DNA of 64,000 nucleotides from Chelonoidis abingdonii. Its lineage: Eukaryota > Chordata > Testudines > Testudinidae. A model generated the notes under the pieces. It did no database searches and had not been told where the DNA came from. It saw only the letters and a list, made by a program, of their open reading frames with translations. This document shows, piece by piece, positions 34,638 to 46,560 of the stretch; the first letter of the stretch is position 1; each line of letters starts with the position of its first letter. The translations under genes and the position numbers were made by a program. Where the stretch lies: assembly GCF_003597395.2 (NCBI RefSeq), contig NC_133770.1, forward strand, positions 17,405,049 to 17,469,048, given 5' to 3'.

Positions 34638-34814
34638 TGCTATGTCTATACTGCACCTCTTTCAATAAGGACTACATTAATGTGAACTAGGTACCTTTTA
34701 ATTTGTGCCAGTCTTGTCCACACAGGACAGTCAGAGCACACCACTTGGTATGCTCTGCAGTTCACACCTCTATAGTCCACACTGAGTGCCTGTAAGGGCA
34801 CTGTAGACAAGCCC
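34638..34814. mobile_element. PIF/Harbinger-type MITE, 177 bp
   Basis: The ends TGCTATGTCTATACTGC and GCACTGTAGACAAGCCC are inverted with mismatches, and TTA flanks both sides (34635-34637, 34815-34817). It belongs to the CTTGTCTACACT terminus group. Confidence 0.78.
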
Positions 34815-34916
34815 TTAGTGTGTGTGTGCAGCACCTGGCATAATTTAACTAAACATCAAGAAGATGGCTTACCACACAGTAAAATTGTGTAGATATGATG
34901 TTGATTGGTGCCCTAA

Positions 34917-35042
34917 GACCCAGATCCGGCAAAGCACCTAAGCAAGTACTTGGCTTGAAGCATATAAGCAGTCTGAAATCAAGGGGACAGCTCCTTTATT
35001 TAAAGTTAAGCAATTGCTTAGATGCTTTGCTGGACCGAGCCC
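34917..35042. repeat. Palindromic MITE-like hairpin, 126 bp
   Basis: AGATCCGGCAAAGCACCTAA is mirrored by TTAGATGCTTTGCTGGACCG. The 3-bp repeat TAA flanks it (34914-34916, 35043-35045). It is related to the hairpin at 8804-8945. Confidence 0.7.
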
Positions 35043-35554
35043 TAAATATCTGAGAATAAAAAAACAAACAAACCATAGATGTTTTTCACAAAGGGATTGG
35101 CGGAGTAAGACATTACTTCTATCCTTTAGTTTTCTCTACTGTTGTTTGCAGCATGACCTGTCAGGAAAGGAAGCTGTTTGCATCTTTAAATTGTGGTTTC
35201 TCCCAAGTAAAACAGTGTCTCCCCTGAAGACCACTGGTATCCACTGAAACAACAGAGCAGTAGCAGTGAAAGCTCCACCAAGGTGAATCAACTCTGAGGG
35301 AAGTTCAGAATGTTTTGTTTCTATTTCAACCTTGCTGAGGCAAAAAAGTTCATTTGACATTTTACTGACTCTCAATCCATTGCTAAAGACTTCCAAGAAA
35401 GGCTAGTTCTTAGTTTCTCTACAATCTCTTTACTGTTACTAAAAGAACAATTCACATATTTGCTTTTAGTAAGTATGTAGAAAAGAAAAATTAAGAACAC
35501 TGACAGCACATTCATAAGGGACGAGAGAAAATTAAGTCACTTAATTATTTAAAA

Positions 35555-35659
35555 AGCAACCAAGAGTCCTGTGGCACCTTATAGACTAACAGATAAGGTG
35601 CCACAGGACTCTTTGCTGCATCTTACAGATCCAGACTAACACAGCTACCCCTCTGATAC
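35555..35659. repeat. Head-to-head Penelope-like tails (foldback)
   Basis: The left arm gagtcctgtggcaccttata is the inverse of taaggtgccacaggactctt in the right arm, with gactaacagat between. The right side continues with cagatccagactaacacagc to tctgatac, matching 27450-27520. Confidence 0.75.
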
Positions 35660-36101
35660 TTTCTTATTTAAGTGTTGTCCAGAATGAACATCTTAAGCTG
35701 ACACCAAAAGCATATCTGATGGTTTCCAGGAAGTACCAAGATTTCAGTCCCATGTTGAGGAAAAGAAACAGAGGATCGGAAGGAATTAGGCACCATAGTG
35801 CCTGTCCTCCTCAGCCAGTACAACAGCTGGAAATTATTCTCACAAAGAGGCATTTCAAATTCAGAAACACCTCAGTTTTCTGAGGAATTCCCTCTAGTCA
35901 CTTGCTACAGCCCAGTGGTCACTTTAGGAGACTTTAAAATATATATTTAAAATTATACATAAACATAAAGAACATGGGTATGTTGTACTTCATCTGCCCA
36001 TAACTGCAAGGTAATATTGGAAATGTGAGGCTAGGATGGAAACAGGAAATTAATCAGAAGCCCTCTCCAGATGACTGGAAGGAAAATATGCTACTAATTA
36101 T

Positions 36102-36275
36102 GGCCCAGTCTTACTAAAAAATGACCCATTCCTGACAATAGATGCCAGTAACTGGTGCAGCTGAAACTTTGTTGGACAAAAGTTGGTTTTCAGCTAACCT
36201 ATACATAGCACATTTTCAGCTGTACCCATTGCTGACACATCAGTAAAATACAATTTTTTTAGTGTAGACAAGCCC
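36102..36275. mobile_element. Harbinger-type MITE, 174 bp
   Basis: The right end AGTGTAGACAAGCCC is typical. The left end ggcccagtcttactaaaaaa is its diverged inverse. No clear duplication remains. Confidence 0.55.
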
Positions 36276-37681
36276 AATAAGCAGCGCAAATCCAGCTTCT
36301 GGGGAAAATATCAGCAGAAAATGGTGGTTAGATGTTTTCACACATCAGCATTATAAAAGAACACAGACATAGATGACCCGTCCCCTCTCCCTGGGTTTCA
36401 CAGAGGATTCTTCACCAGTCCAAGGAAAGGGCTGGGAGTGACTGGACTGTAGAGATTGCTGGGAGGAACACCTATCCTCCCAGCATACCAATCCTACAGA
36501 GATCAGGGAAGGAAGATGATTAAAGCTCAAAACTGCCTTATCTTTCCATGTTACCCTGTCTTTGATGAGGATTTATCTTAAAGGGTGAGTCTTGGGGGTA
36601 ACTATGGCAGAGGTCCAAAGATATAACTCAGCTTCCACACCAAAGTTTCTGCCTCTCCTGCTGACCTGGAATCCATGTGGATCCTGGAGGACTTGGGGAA
36701 TGCTTTCCAAGGAGAGGGGTTAATTCTGCACCCCCCCCCCCCCGCAAATAATCAGGAAGAAAACTTCCTCAAGGTTATTTCCCAAACTTTAGCTCCTACT
36801 TTGCTGGGTTTCCCATAGCAAGGAGCAATTGGTCCCAGTAGTATCAGAAGAAGCTATTCCACACGCAGGATAATAGAAATATTGGTGGGGGGGAAACCCA
36901 CAGTTGTAGTATTTCAAAACACAACTTATAACTGATATTTATGTACAGTAGCATTTCAAAGCCTGGGAGGGAAACACACAATGGATTGTACTTATTGATC
37001 TAAAAGAGCAATCTAAATTTAGAATCCCTGAACAAAAGCAGTGAACTTCGGATAGCCAATTAACAGAATGTGTATCAATTTTACAGGAATATATATTAAA
37101 GAAGCCTATTCTTTAGAGTAATGTCTGTCAGGAGTTTGAGCCTAACACTGTAAAAATACGCCTGTGTTGCGCACAGCTGCAAGCTATTCATCCAGAATGC
37201 CCTTTGTCAGGCTGACCTATCTCATTGATCCTGATAATTTGCATAAGCTCTTGCGCTCATAACAGAGTAAGCAGTTTCACAGCAACTTGTTACCAAAATA
37301 AGAAGCAAAGCAATTCTAAAACAAATCGTGAGAGAAATCAAATTCAGCATAAAACCTGAGGAGAAGCTTTACTATTCAGATCTATCATAGTTAGGAGGCC
37401 TGCATCAGAGGAAAGCTTAAATGCTGCATCATGAAAAACCAAAGCTTTTTCCATTTTATCATTAGGATATAGGAAAACAGAGCTACTTGCACCATCTTCA
37501 GGTATAAGACAGTATAGCATGCAGTATGCATACCCTTTTCGTGCACAGAAAACAATCTATCCATTATCTGCTCTCCCAGAGAAACAGCATTATAATAAAT
37601 AAGGTATGTGGAAATCTTTGTGTAGTACCCCAATCATCCCTCCAATTGAACAATACAATTAGTCTCGCCTGTGATTACCAG
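36276..37681. other. Intron stretch without an identifiable feature
   Basis: A C-run at 36731-36743 is the only distinct feature; I see no exon or classifiable repeat. Confidence 0.4.
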
Positions 37682-38772
37682 TAGACTCATAGACTTGAGG
37701 TCAGAAGGGACCATCATGATCATCTTGTCCAGGAGTGAGCAAACTTTTTGGCCCGAGGAGCACACTGGGGTTGCAAAACTGTATGGAGGGCTGGGCAGGG
37801 AAGGCTGTGCCCCCCCAAACAGCCCCCTCCCACTTCTCATCCCTGACTGTCCCCCTCAGAACCTCTGACCCATCCAACTGCCCCTGCTCCTTGTCCCCTA
37901 ACCACTCCCTCCCAGGAATCCCCACCCCTAACCACCCCCGCAGGGCCCCACCCACAATCCAAGCCCCTCACTCCCAGTCACCCAACCTCTATCCACACCC
38001 TCACCCTCTGACAGGCCCCGGGACCCCACGCCTATCCAATCCCCCCTGTTCCCCGTCCCCTGACCACCACCACCCTCTCGCAGAACCTCTGCCCCATCTA
38101 ACCACCCCCTGTTCCCTGTTCCGACTGCCCCTTACCCAACTCCCCAGTCCCGGCCCCCTTACCATGCCGCTCAGAGCAGCATATCTGGCAGCCGCACCGC
38201 CAGGCTGGAGCTAGACAAACTGCCGCTCTGCTCGGCAGGAGCTTGCAGCCCCACCGCCCACAGCGCTGCCTGCGTGGTAGCGTGGCTATGGGAGAGGGGC
38301 CAGGAACTCAAGGGCCGGGCAGGATGGTCCCATAGGCCATATAGTTTGCCCATCTCTGATCTATTCTGACCTCTTGCACATTGCAGGCCACAGAACCTCA
38401 CCCACTCCTGAAATAGCCCTAACTTCTGGCTGACTTACTGAAGTCCTCAAATGATGGTTTAAAAACTTCAAGTTACAAAGAATTCACCATTTACACTAGG
38501 TTAAACCTGCAAGTGACCTGGGCCCCATGTGGCAGAGGAAGGCAAAAAAACCCAGAGAGTCTCTGCCAATCTGACCTGGGGAAAAGTTCCTTTCTGACTC
38601 CAAATAAGGCCATCAGTTAGACCCGGAGTACATGGGCAAGACCTTCTAGTAAGATACTTGGGAAAGAATTATCTCTAGTAATTCAGAGCCTCCCCATCTA
38701 GTGTCCCATCTCCAGCAGCTCAGGATTTTTGCTACTGGCAGTCGCCAATGGACCATCGTAGGCAGTCCCATC
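37682..38772 (-). mobile_element. CR1 3' fragment carrying a hAT insertion
   Basis: The minus-strand 3' terminus (actcatagacttgaggtcag ... gaccatcatgatcatct) is split by a hAT at 37730-38358. It continues from 38367 with ctgacctcttgcacattgca to about 38772, the CR1 3'-UTR type common in turtles. It ends where another CR1 copy begins. Confidence 0.82.
37730..38358. mobile_element. Non-autonomous hAT element, 629 bp
   Basis: The ends CAGGAGTGAGCAAACTTTTT and atagtttgcccatctctg are inverted with changes. ATCTTGTC (37722-37729) and ATCTATTC (38359-38366) form a diverged 8-bp duplication that also fits the CR1 sequence it interrupts. The C-rich Pro/Ser-coding ORF at 37735-38214 is compositional. 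Confidence 0.82.
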
Positions 38773-39264
38773 ACAGAATCATAGAACTGGAAGGTACCTA
38801 GAGAGGTCATCTTGTCCAGTCCCCTGCACCTAAGGCACGACTAAGTATTATCTAGACCATCCCTGAGAGGTGTTTGTCCAACCTGCTCTTACCATCATAC
38901 CATACTCTCCATAAACTTACCAAGCTCAGTCTTGAAGCCAGTTAGGTATTTTGCCCCCATTGCTCCCCTTGGAAAGCTATTCCAGAACTTCAATCTTCTG
39001 ATTGTTAGAAACTTTCAACTAATTTCAAATCTAAACTTGCTGATGGGCATTTTATAGCCATTTGTACTTGTGTCCAGATAGGCGCTTAACTTAAATAACT
39101 ACTTTACCTCCCTGGTATTTATCCCTCTGATGTATTTATAGAGAGCAATCATATCTCCCCACAGCCTTATTTTCGTTAGGATAAACAATCCAAGCTCTGA
39201 GTCTCCTCTCATAAGGTAGGTTTTCCATTCCTCAGATCATCCTACTAGCTCTTTTCTGCATCTG

Positions 39265-40258
39265 TTCCAGTTTGAATGCAGGCTTCAGATAGCTTGTGCA
39301 ACTTTGATTTAAAGTAATTCCAAGCCTCCTCCACATTCAGATCCTTTAGTTCTTCAGTCCAGTCCACTTCCTTAACTAATTTCCTTAGTTTTTTAAAGTT
39401 TACTCTTTTGAAATCAAGGTCCCTTCTTGCGGATCTATTTTTGTTTATCCTTCCATTTAGTTTAAACTGAATTAACTCATGATCACTCAAACCAAGGCTG
39501 TCCTCTACAACAAGTTCTTCTATGAGGTCCTTACTACTCACCAATACCAAATCTAAAATGGCATTACATTTTGTTGGTTCAGCAATTATTTGTTGAAGAA
39601 ATCTGTGAGCTATCCCATCCAGGAAAATCCGGGCCCTGCTATTATTATTAGCACTTGTCCTCCAATCTATGTCTGGGTAGTTAAAGTCTCCCATAATCAC
39701 ACAATTCCAAGTAGTATTTATTTCACTGAAAACATTGAAGAGGTCTCTATCCATCTCCAAATTGGATCCTGGTGGTTTGTAGCACACCCAAGCACTATAT
39801 CAGGAGAACCTCTAATGGCTTTCTTCCTCAAAGTGAATTTGGCCCAGACTCTGTCCTATCCAGTCCACCACTTCTAATTTCTTTACTGTCTACCCCATCA
39901 TTAATATACAATGCTACTCCACCACCTTTGCTTTTATTTCTCTCTTTCCTGAATAGCACTTACTCTACTACTATTCTACCATGTTTGTGTTATCCTATAA
40001 TATGTGGCTTCACTTTCTGCACCAATAGTTCCAGTTCTTCCATTTTGTTATCTAGGCTCCTTGAACCAGTGTACAAACACCTTAACTGTTGCTCCTTGGC
40101 TTTGCCCACATTCCTCGCGCGACTGGGTACAGTCAGTCTTCTGTCAGTATCACATACCTGATTGGTATCAGCATTATTCTTCCTCTTAATGTCCATTCTC
40201 CTACCCGCTGCTGTTCCTTTCTCCGTTGCTGCGTCCATTCTTACTTTATTTTCTTGAG
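39265..40258 (-). pseudogene. CR1 APE-type endonuclease, displaced downstream of RT
   Basis: The N-terminal strand (LRCLYTGSRSLDNKMEELEL, near 40060) precedes degraded sequence. A clean 180-codon frame at 39787-39245 then gives VIMGDFNYPDIDW, the metal-binding motif, and LGLSDHELIQFKLN, the catalytic SDH motif. A linker with LNVEEAWNYFKSKLHKL follows. Conservation is better than in the neighbouring blocks. Confidence 0.85.
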
Positions 40259-41330
40259 AACTATCCACAATGACTCCAAGATCTCTTTTGTGAGCAGCTA
40301 ATTTAGACCTCATCATTTTATATGTATAGTTGGGATTATGTTTTCCCAATGTGCATTACTTTGTGTTCATCAACATTGAACGTCATTTTTCATTTTGTTG
40401 CCCGGTCGCCCTGTTTTGTGAGATCTTTTTGTAGCTCTTCGCAGTCTGCCTGGGACTTAGCTATCTTGAATAGTTTTATATCTGCAAATTTTTCCACCTC
40501 GCTGTTTACTTTTCCAATATCATTTATGAATATGTTGAATAGGACTGGTCCCAGTACAGACTCTGGGGGACACTACAATTTAACTCTCTCCATTCTAAAA
40601 ACTGACCACTTACTCCTACCCTTTGTTTCCTATCTTTTAACTAGTTACTAATCCATGAAAGGACCTTCCCTCTTATCCCATGACAGCTTACTTTGCGTAA
40701 GAGGTTTTGCTGAGGGACCTTGTCAAAGGCTTTCTGAAAATCTAAGTACACTATATCCACTGGATCTCCTTGTCCACGTGCTTGTTGATCCCCTCAAAAA
40801 AAATCTAGTAGATTGGTGAGGCATGATTTCCCTTCACAAAAACCATGTTGACTTTTCCCCAACAAATTATGTTCATATATGTGTCTAACAATTTTGTTCT
40901 TTACTATAGTTTCAACCAGTTTGCCCAGTACTGAAGTCAGGCTTACTGGCCTGTAATTGCCAGGATCAGCTCTGGAGCTCTTTTTAAAAATTGGTATCAC
41001 ATTAGCTATCCTCCAGTCATTTGGTACAGAAGCTGATTTAAAATGACATGTTACAGGCAACAGTTAGTAGTTCTGCAACTTCACATTTGAGTTCCTTCAG
41101 AACTTTTGGGTGAATACCATCTGGTACTGGTGACTTATTACTGTTTAATTTATCAGTTTGTTCCAAAACCTCCTCTAATGACACCTCAATCTGGGACAGT
41201 TCCTCAGATCTGTCCCCTAAAAAGAATGGCTCAGGTTTGGGAATCTCCCTCACATCCTCCACTGTGAAGACCAGTGCAAAGAACTCATTTATCGTCCTCC
41301 AGTGCTCCTTCTGGAGATTACATGAGCATT
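40259..41330 (-). pseudogene. CR1 reverse transcriptase fragment
   Basis: 41262-41038 encodes QIEVSLEEVLEQTDKLNSNK and then the KSPVPDGIHPKVLKEL start of the RT domain. 41060-40794 encodes DWRIANVIPIFKKSSRADPG, YRPVSLTSVLGKLVETIVKN and QHGFCEGKSCLTNLL. Below 40790 a degraded continuation covers the catalytic region, and the thumb is readable as KRDLGVIVDSS at about 40265. The sequence then jumps to endonuclease. Confidence 0.8.
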
Positions 41331-42272
41331 GCCCAATGGTCTCCCGAGTTCCTAGTTTAAAGCTCTTTTAGTGAGTTCTGCCAACCTCCATCCCATAAGT
41401 CTATTTCCCTCCCTATTCAAGTGGAGTCCGTTCAGTGAGAACTGTCCTCTATCCACAGATGCCTCCCAGTGGTCAAACACCCCAAAGCCCTCTTTATAGC
41501 ACCACTGCCTAAGCCATCTGTTGATCGTCATAATCTTATCTCATCTTTGTTCTCCTCCTTTAGGTACAGGCAAAATCCCACTGAAGATCACCTGAGCTTC
41601 CATTTCCTTAAGCATCTTCTCCAGCCTGACATAGTCTCCCTCAATATTTTCCAGTGAGAATCTAGCTGTGTCCTTTGCTCCCACATGAAGGATAATCAGT
41701 GGATTCTTTCCTCTTCTCATTAAGATTCTCTTCAGCCTCAGGTCCACATCCCATATCTTCTGACGGCAGACAGCACACCCTTCTGTTCTCCAGGTCAGCT
41801 CTGGTGACAGACCTGTCTGTTCTTCTTAGCAAGAAGTCACCAATCACTTAGACTTGCCTTTTACTGGTAACAGTGTGTTTCTCTGGACTTCCTCCTGGTC
41901 TTTCTGGCTGCAAGTCCTCTTGTCTTTTATTCTCACTTGCAAGCTTCTGCGAGTCATCCTGTATCCTCCTGGCGCTCTGAATTCTAGGTATCTCCATTGG
42001 CTCTTCCCCTCTTCTTACAGAACAAGCTGCTTTTCTCTTCTTCCTTGCCCTCCTACCATCTGTTACTGCCTGCTAAGCCCCTTATTCATTATCCAACTCG
42101 GCAAACCAGTTTCTGTGCTCTATTTCTCCTTCACAAGCCAGTCTTTTCCTCTGCCTGGTTCTCATAGTCACATGTTTCCACTGATCACTTTCCTCACCCA
42201 GCAGTCTCCCCTCAGAGTTCTTCAGTCCAGCTTGCAGCTGCAAGTCTTGACTTTTCCCTTCAGCCTTCTCAA
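41331..42272 (-). pseudogene. CR1 ORF1 with PC-esterase domain
   Basis: The minus strand contains the esterase start GDFLLRRTDRSVTRADLENR (41847 region), where the usual catalytic Ser position reads Phe. Then come HVGAKDTARFSLENI and QVIFSGILPVPKGG, and further down the VDRGQFSLNGLHL-like region near 41440. Several frames are needed, so it is non-functional. The N-terminal part (41850-42272) is a charged, low-complexity region typical of ORF1. Confidence 0.75.
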
Positions 42273-42360
42273 AGCAAGTTCGATATAACGCGGTTTCATC
42301 TATAATGCAGTAAGATTTTTTGGCTCCTGAGGACAGCGTTATATCGAGGTAGAGGTGTAC
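42273..42360. mobile_element. Tc1/mariner-type terminal fragment
   Basis: GTTCGATATAACGCGGTTTC and its inverse-like gacagcgttatatcgagg end in tagaggtgta, the terminus of a TA-target transposon family. Only this end is present, abutting the CR1 ORF1. Confidence 0.5.
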
Positions 42361-42363
42361 TTC

Positions 42364-43890
42364 AAAAACACAAAATTAATATTCCCTATTAACATATTAA
42401 ATTCCATATAGTTATCAATATTTACTTACAAATATTAACAATACTGAATTTCAGCATCTCAGCTGAGAGTCTGCCCAACTATTCCCTACTCTGCAAACTA
42501 ATTCTGTCTTCAATTCTTATATATGTTCCCTCTAAAGCAAGATGCGGATCATAAACGAATGACTGTAAAGCAGACAGAACAGAGCTTCGGATCCCAGACT
42601 GAGTTTGCAGGGCTGGCGATTAGAAAGAACAGTTTTACTTGCAAGCTGAGCAAATGTGATATGAAGTCACTGTAAAGCAATTCCAAAAACGTCAGTTTTA
42701 AAATCACTTTTCATAGCATAGCAACAATTCAGTTAAACCTACTTATTGTCTCTTTATTCAGGTCTGAAAAACAACCTCAAATAGACTGACTCTATAATAA
42801 TCCTTAGTCAGTCACAATACTTCAGTTGTGTCATGTCAATCATCTTCTTTTAACACTAAATAATGCCAATTTATTCACTGTCTTCCTACCTAGCTGCCTC
42901 CACTCTATTGAAAGGTTGTTCTATGATGCACTGTTTCTTGCTTACCTCTATATTCACAAGTGACTAAAACTTGATACTCCAGATGCCATCTAGCCAAGGC
43001 TTTATAAAATGACTGCAGGACATCCTTGGATTTGGCTGATATTAGATGGGTAGGAGGTCATTTTTAGATCTGCGTCATATGTAAGATAAGAGTTTGTGGT
43101 CACTACTGGAAATGTACATGAGATATAAATGTAGAGAGTAAATGGTGTTCTAGTGTACAGACAGAAGATAGATACTGATACAGTCAGTAATTCGTAGAAC
43201 CTTGATCCAAAACTTGAACTTCCTGGGTTTCAAACCTATGCTTTTTAAAACAATATTCTAATAATGTGGTTTTAAATTTTAATCTTAGCTCTTTAAAAAC
43301 ACTTGTCTGGAAACTTCATATTTTTAACAAAGTTATTTAAACACACACATATGAATATCTGATACAGATTGTGTTGGGGTTTGGGTTTTTTTTGGATTTT
43401 TACTTTCACACTCTTCTTGAAACTGATCAGTTTACTTGACTGAAACGTACAAACTTCATCCAGAAGGAACTTCAGCTACAAAATGAGGGGTAGCATAGTG
43501 AATGCAGCTCTCTCACATTCCTTTGTACAGGAAAAGGCACCGTGACAGACACTGAGCTCTAACAATCAGTTTACAGAGTCGCTGGCAACCTAACAAAACT
43601 GCTGCAGTCACATGCAGGAAAATATTTTCCTTCTCATGGCACAAACTTTTTTTAGACCAGAATCAATAGGTTATTACTCAGAACACCACTAAGGTAAGCC
43701 AGCAAAGAATGAGACAGAGAGGAACCTTATAAATGTTTTAAACCATGTTAATCACCAAGATGACAAAGTGCTTTTAACTTTTACCCTTACATGGGAAAGG
43801 ATCTTAGGCTTCATATCTTCAGTTCAATTTCTGTTTTAACATAGTCTTATTCCAACCACTATTACTTATCCCGTATTGCACAAGCTCAGA
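42364..43890. other. Intron stretch without an identifiable feature
   Basis: I see AT-rich intron, with no exon and no classifiable repeat. Confidence 0.4.
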
Positions 43891-43893
43891 AAC

Positions 43894-44012
43894 AAAGCAG
43901 GGATGGGTGGTCTGTGTGTGGGGAGGAGGGGATAAGGGAAGGCTGGGCGGTGAAAGCAGGGACGGGCGGTCTGTGTGTGGGGAGATGGGGGGGGGCGGGG
44001 GAGAAGGGGAGG
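43894..44012. repeat. G-rich 59-bp tandem duplication with quadruplex potential
   Basis: Two units (43894-43952, 43953-44011) share aaagcagggacgggcggtct and gtgtgtggggag. The second unit ends in atgggggggggcgggggaga followed by aggggaggagg, with more than four close G-runs on plus. Confidence 0.75.
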
Positions 44013-46394
44013 AGGAGACAGACGAATCAAGCACTTCAAATACCGCATATCTATGTTTTAAACTAAGAACATGTGAAGGTGTCACTGCCAAGAGAAACAG
44101 GATCACATGGATCAACATGTTAATATATGTTTTGAAATCTGCATGGAAGGAGGAAAAGCAAAAAAGACTGGCTACATAATTTTCCAGGATGGTGGGAAAT
44201 GATTATTTCACAGATTCTCTTGTAAAGCAATAATTCAAATTTTAATGTTTTATTTGGTTCTTTTTTCAGCTGCAGACTAGATTACATGAGGATTTGCTAC
44301 ATGACCAACAAGGAAAAGGTGCAGTGCATCATTAGCACCGATTTAGAGATACATCGTGATCAAATCCCCAGTTCAATAAGCACATGTTTGAGTGTGCTTT
44401 GTTGAACTGGGACCCTCACTAACGTGGGCAATCTGGACTGGCCTATCACCAGAGTAACGCAGTACTGATCTTATATGGCTGGTTTGAATACTTTTTTCTA
44501 AGAAATCCCCTCATTCAGACAATGAAGTTGAAGTGATAAAGGCTTTGTTTTGGATAAGGTTTAATAAGTTCCATTAGTGTTTCATAATCCATAAAACCAC
44601 TCTTTATTAACTGAGCAAGTACCATTCACAAGATTTAACTATAAAAAGCTCCAATATGTCACTGTTGTTTATCAGGTGCCATAAAGTTCCTGGAGCCCTG
44701 GAAAGGCACTTTTAAAAGAAATGACATAAAAATAAATGTAGTAAGTCGCAAGCAGGTAATTCCTATGTAGATATAAAATCTACCAAAACCTGGGGGAGAA
44801 TGGAGGGAGGGGCAGGTGTCTGTTAAAGTCTCTTTTAGAAGGGATCTTAGGGAAGGGAATATCACCTTGAATAAAAGTGACATTCTGCCTTATAGCTATG
44901 GAAGGGCAAAAGTTACTGATGTATGCACTTGAATCAACATCACTCTCTCTCCGAGAGGCGGCTATTCCTGCACTAAAAAAATAAACAGCATGACTGCTGC
45001 AATGATTTCTCTCCCAGGAAGGTCACTGATGTCTCCTGTTGGCTCAAAAGTATGGCATGAGAGCCTGTTCCTATTCCTGGTTCTGCTATATGGTGACATG
45101 ACCCTAACTCGGTGCTTTTGCTGAGTGCTGGAGGATCCTTTCGCTTAATTTTCTGATGGATGGGTTAATCTGGCGAGGCTCAGACTTCACCTTCCAGCCC
45201 TGCTTAGGAGCATAACTAGGCAGTACCTAAATAATCAAAGTGTCATTGGCATACTTTGCTATACAATACCTATTATTATTAATTATTATTATTCTGGCAG
45301 GATGAAATTCTCCCATGTGCAATGAGCTAGCATAAAGTGTACACAGCACTTAAGACACACTCAAAACCACAAAATAAGGCTAAAATGGGATTTAAATGGC
45401 GCATGAGCTTTGTGGAGGGGCTAAAAAAAAAAAAATAGACTACTAGGAAACCTGTTTAAACTTTAGCTATGGAAGAACTAATGCCCCTGACTGATATGGA
45501 TAAACTGGATATATCATCTCTAATTGTGTGTAATATAAATTGGACTCCCCTCGAAACACCCCCTTCTCTAGGCTTCAGTCCCTGGGAAGTGGTTCAGTGT
45601 GGTGAAGGGACTGGTAAAGATCTTACTTCATATGACTCTGCAGAACGTCTTGCCAAATGTAACCGCAAATCCTCTACAACTCTGTGCATGCACAGGTACC
45701 ACACACGTGAGACTATTCGTATGTACAAAAGTCAGCACAAAATTGCTTATTCTGATCAAAATAAATATTTTCCTGGAATTCTGTTCAAGTAAAAAAAAAA
45801 TTAAAAGGTCCCTTTTGATTCCTATCGGTACATTATATGCAATATACATTAGCCAAACACAGCTATAGGGATCAGTATTATTGTGCCTGTGCACCTATGT
45901 AGGATTTTAGTTCTTCCATTCACACAAACCAAACCACAGACAATCCAAACAGTCAACCAATTCCAACAATTCCTAATAATAATAAGCAGAGGAAACTTGA
46001 GCATGTTCTCTTCTGTGATCCACCTGTAAGTATGTCTGTTTCCTAGCGCTTCTGAGCTGCGTGAGCTCTAACTCTTTGGTTATATTATTAGATTTTAAAA
46101 CATACAAGTAAATTGTTTCCTTGACAAATAAGTTATTCAAGTGGCTCATTCAGTAACAGGTGCACAAACTACTGAAGAGGCACAATCTGTGTGTAATAAA
46201 AAGTAGTTAGTTGTGCTCAATCATACCAGTTGAAGTACCTAGTGGTTTCAGATGGATGAGCCTAAATACCCTCTCCGTTGTCATCAGATCAGGAATGTAT
46301 GTCATTTTCCTCTGCCTGGTAAGGATAATTTGTTCTATAATAGCATAAATAACATCGAGAAAGTAACTGCTGAAATTCTCTAGGTGGTTAATGA
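44013..46394. other. Intron stretch with little identifiable content
   Basis: Apart from the small hairpin at 44366-44412 I see nothing classifiable. The ORF at 45469-45792 has no recognisable motif, is on the strand opposite PRKAG2 and lacks splice context. Confidence 0.4.
44366..44412. repeat. Small hairpin repeat
   Basis: CCCAGTTCAATAAGCACA is mirrored by TGTGCTTTGTTGAACTGGG, similar to the arms of the hairpin at 8804-8945. Confidence 0.55.
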
Positions 46395-46560
46395 AGCAGA
46401 ACCTCTCTCATTCTGAGTTAAGTTCACCCTGTGCAGAGGGCCGTCACTAATGCCATGCACCACTTCAGTTCCACTTAAATCCCATGGATGAAATCCCAGG
46501 CGCACTGAAGCCAATGGCAAATTTCCCATCGACTTCAATGGGGACAGGATTTCATCTAAA
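46395..46560. repeat. Amniote hairpin repeat upstream of the exon's donor side
   Basis: GATGAAATCCCAGGCGCACT (46487 on) is mirrored by cttcaatggggacaggattt ending at 46556, a nearly perfect 70-bp hairpin. The preceding taagttcaccctgtgcagag recurs at about 47511-47540. Confidence 0.6.

Larger units (their letters stand above)
38773..42272 (-). mobile_element. CR1 LINE with rearranged modules, about 3.5 kb
   Basis: On minus, from the 5' side, the order is ORF1 with esterase domain (42272-41331), reverse transcriptase (41330-40259), endonuclease (40258-39265), and 3' UTR (39264-38773, ending at acagaatcatagaactgg). A normal CR1 has the endonuclease before the reverse transcriptase. Each block is recognisable, all are on the same strand, and all carry stops and indels. 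Confidence 0.85.

Noticed and set aside
37735..38214. 159-codon Pro/Ser-rich ORF on plus
   Set aside because: It is a C-rich stretch of the hAT at 37730-38358; the repetition is compositional and it has no splice or promoter context.
45469..45792. 107-codon ORF starting with ATG on plus
   Set aside because: It has no family resemblance and no splice sites, and lies in AT-rich intron on the strand opposite PRKAG2; chance is the simplest explanation.
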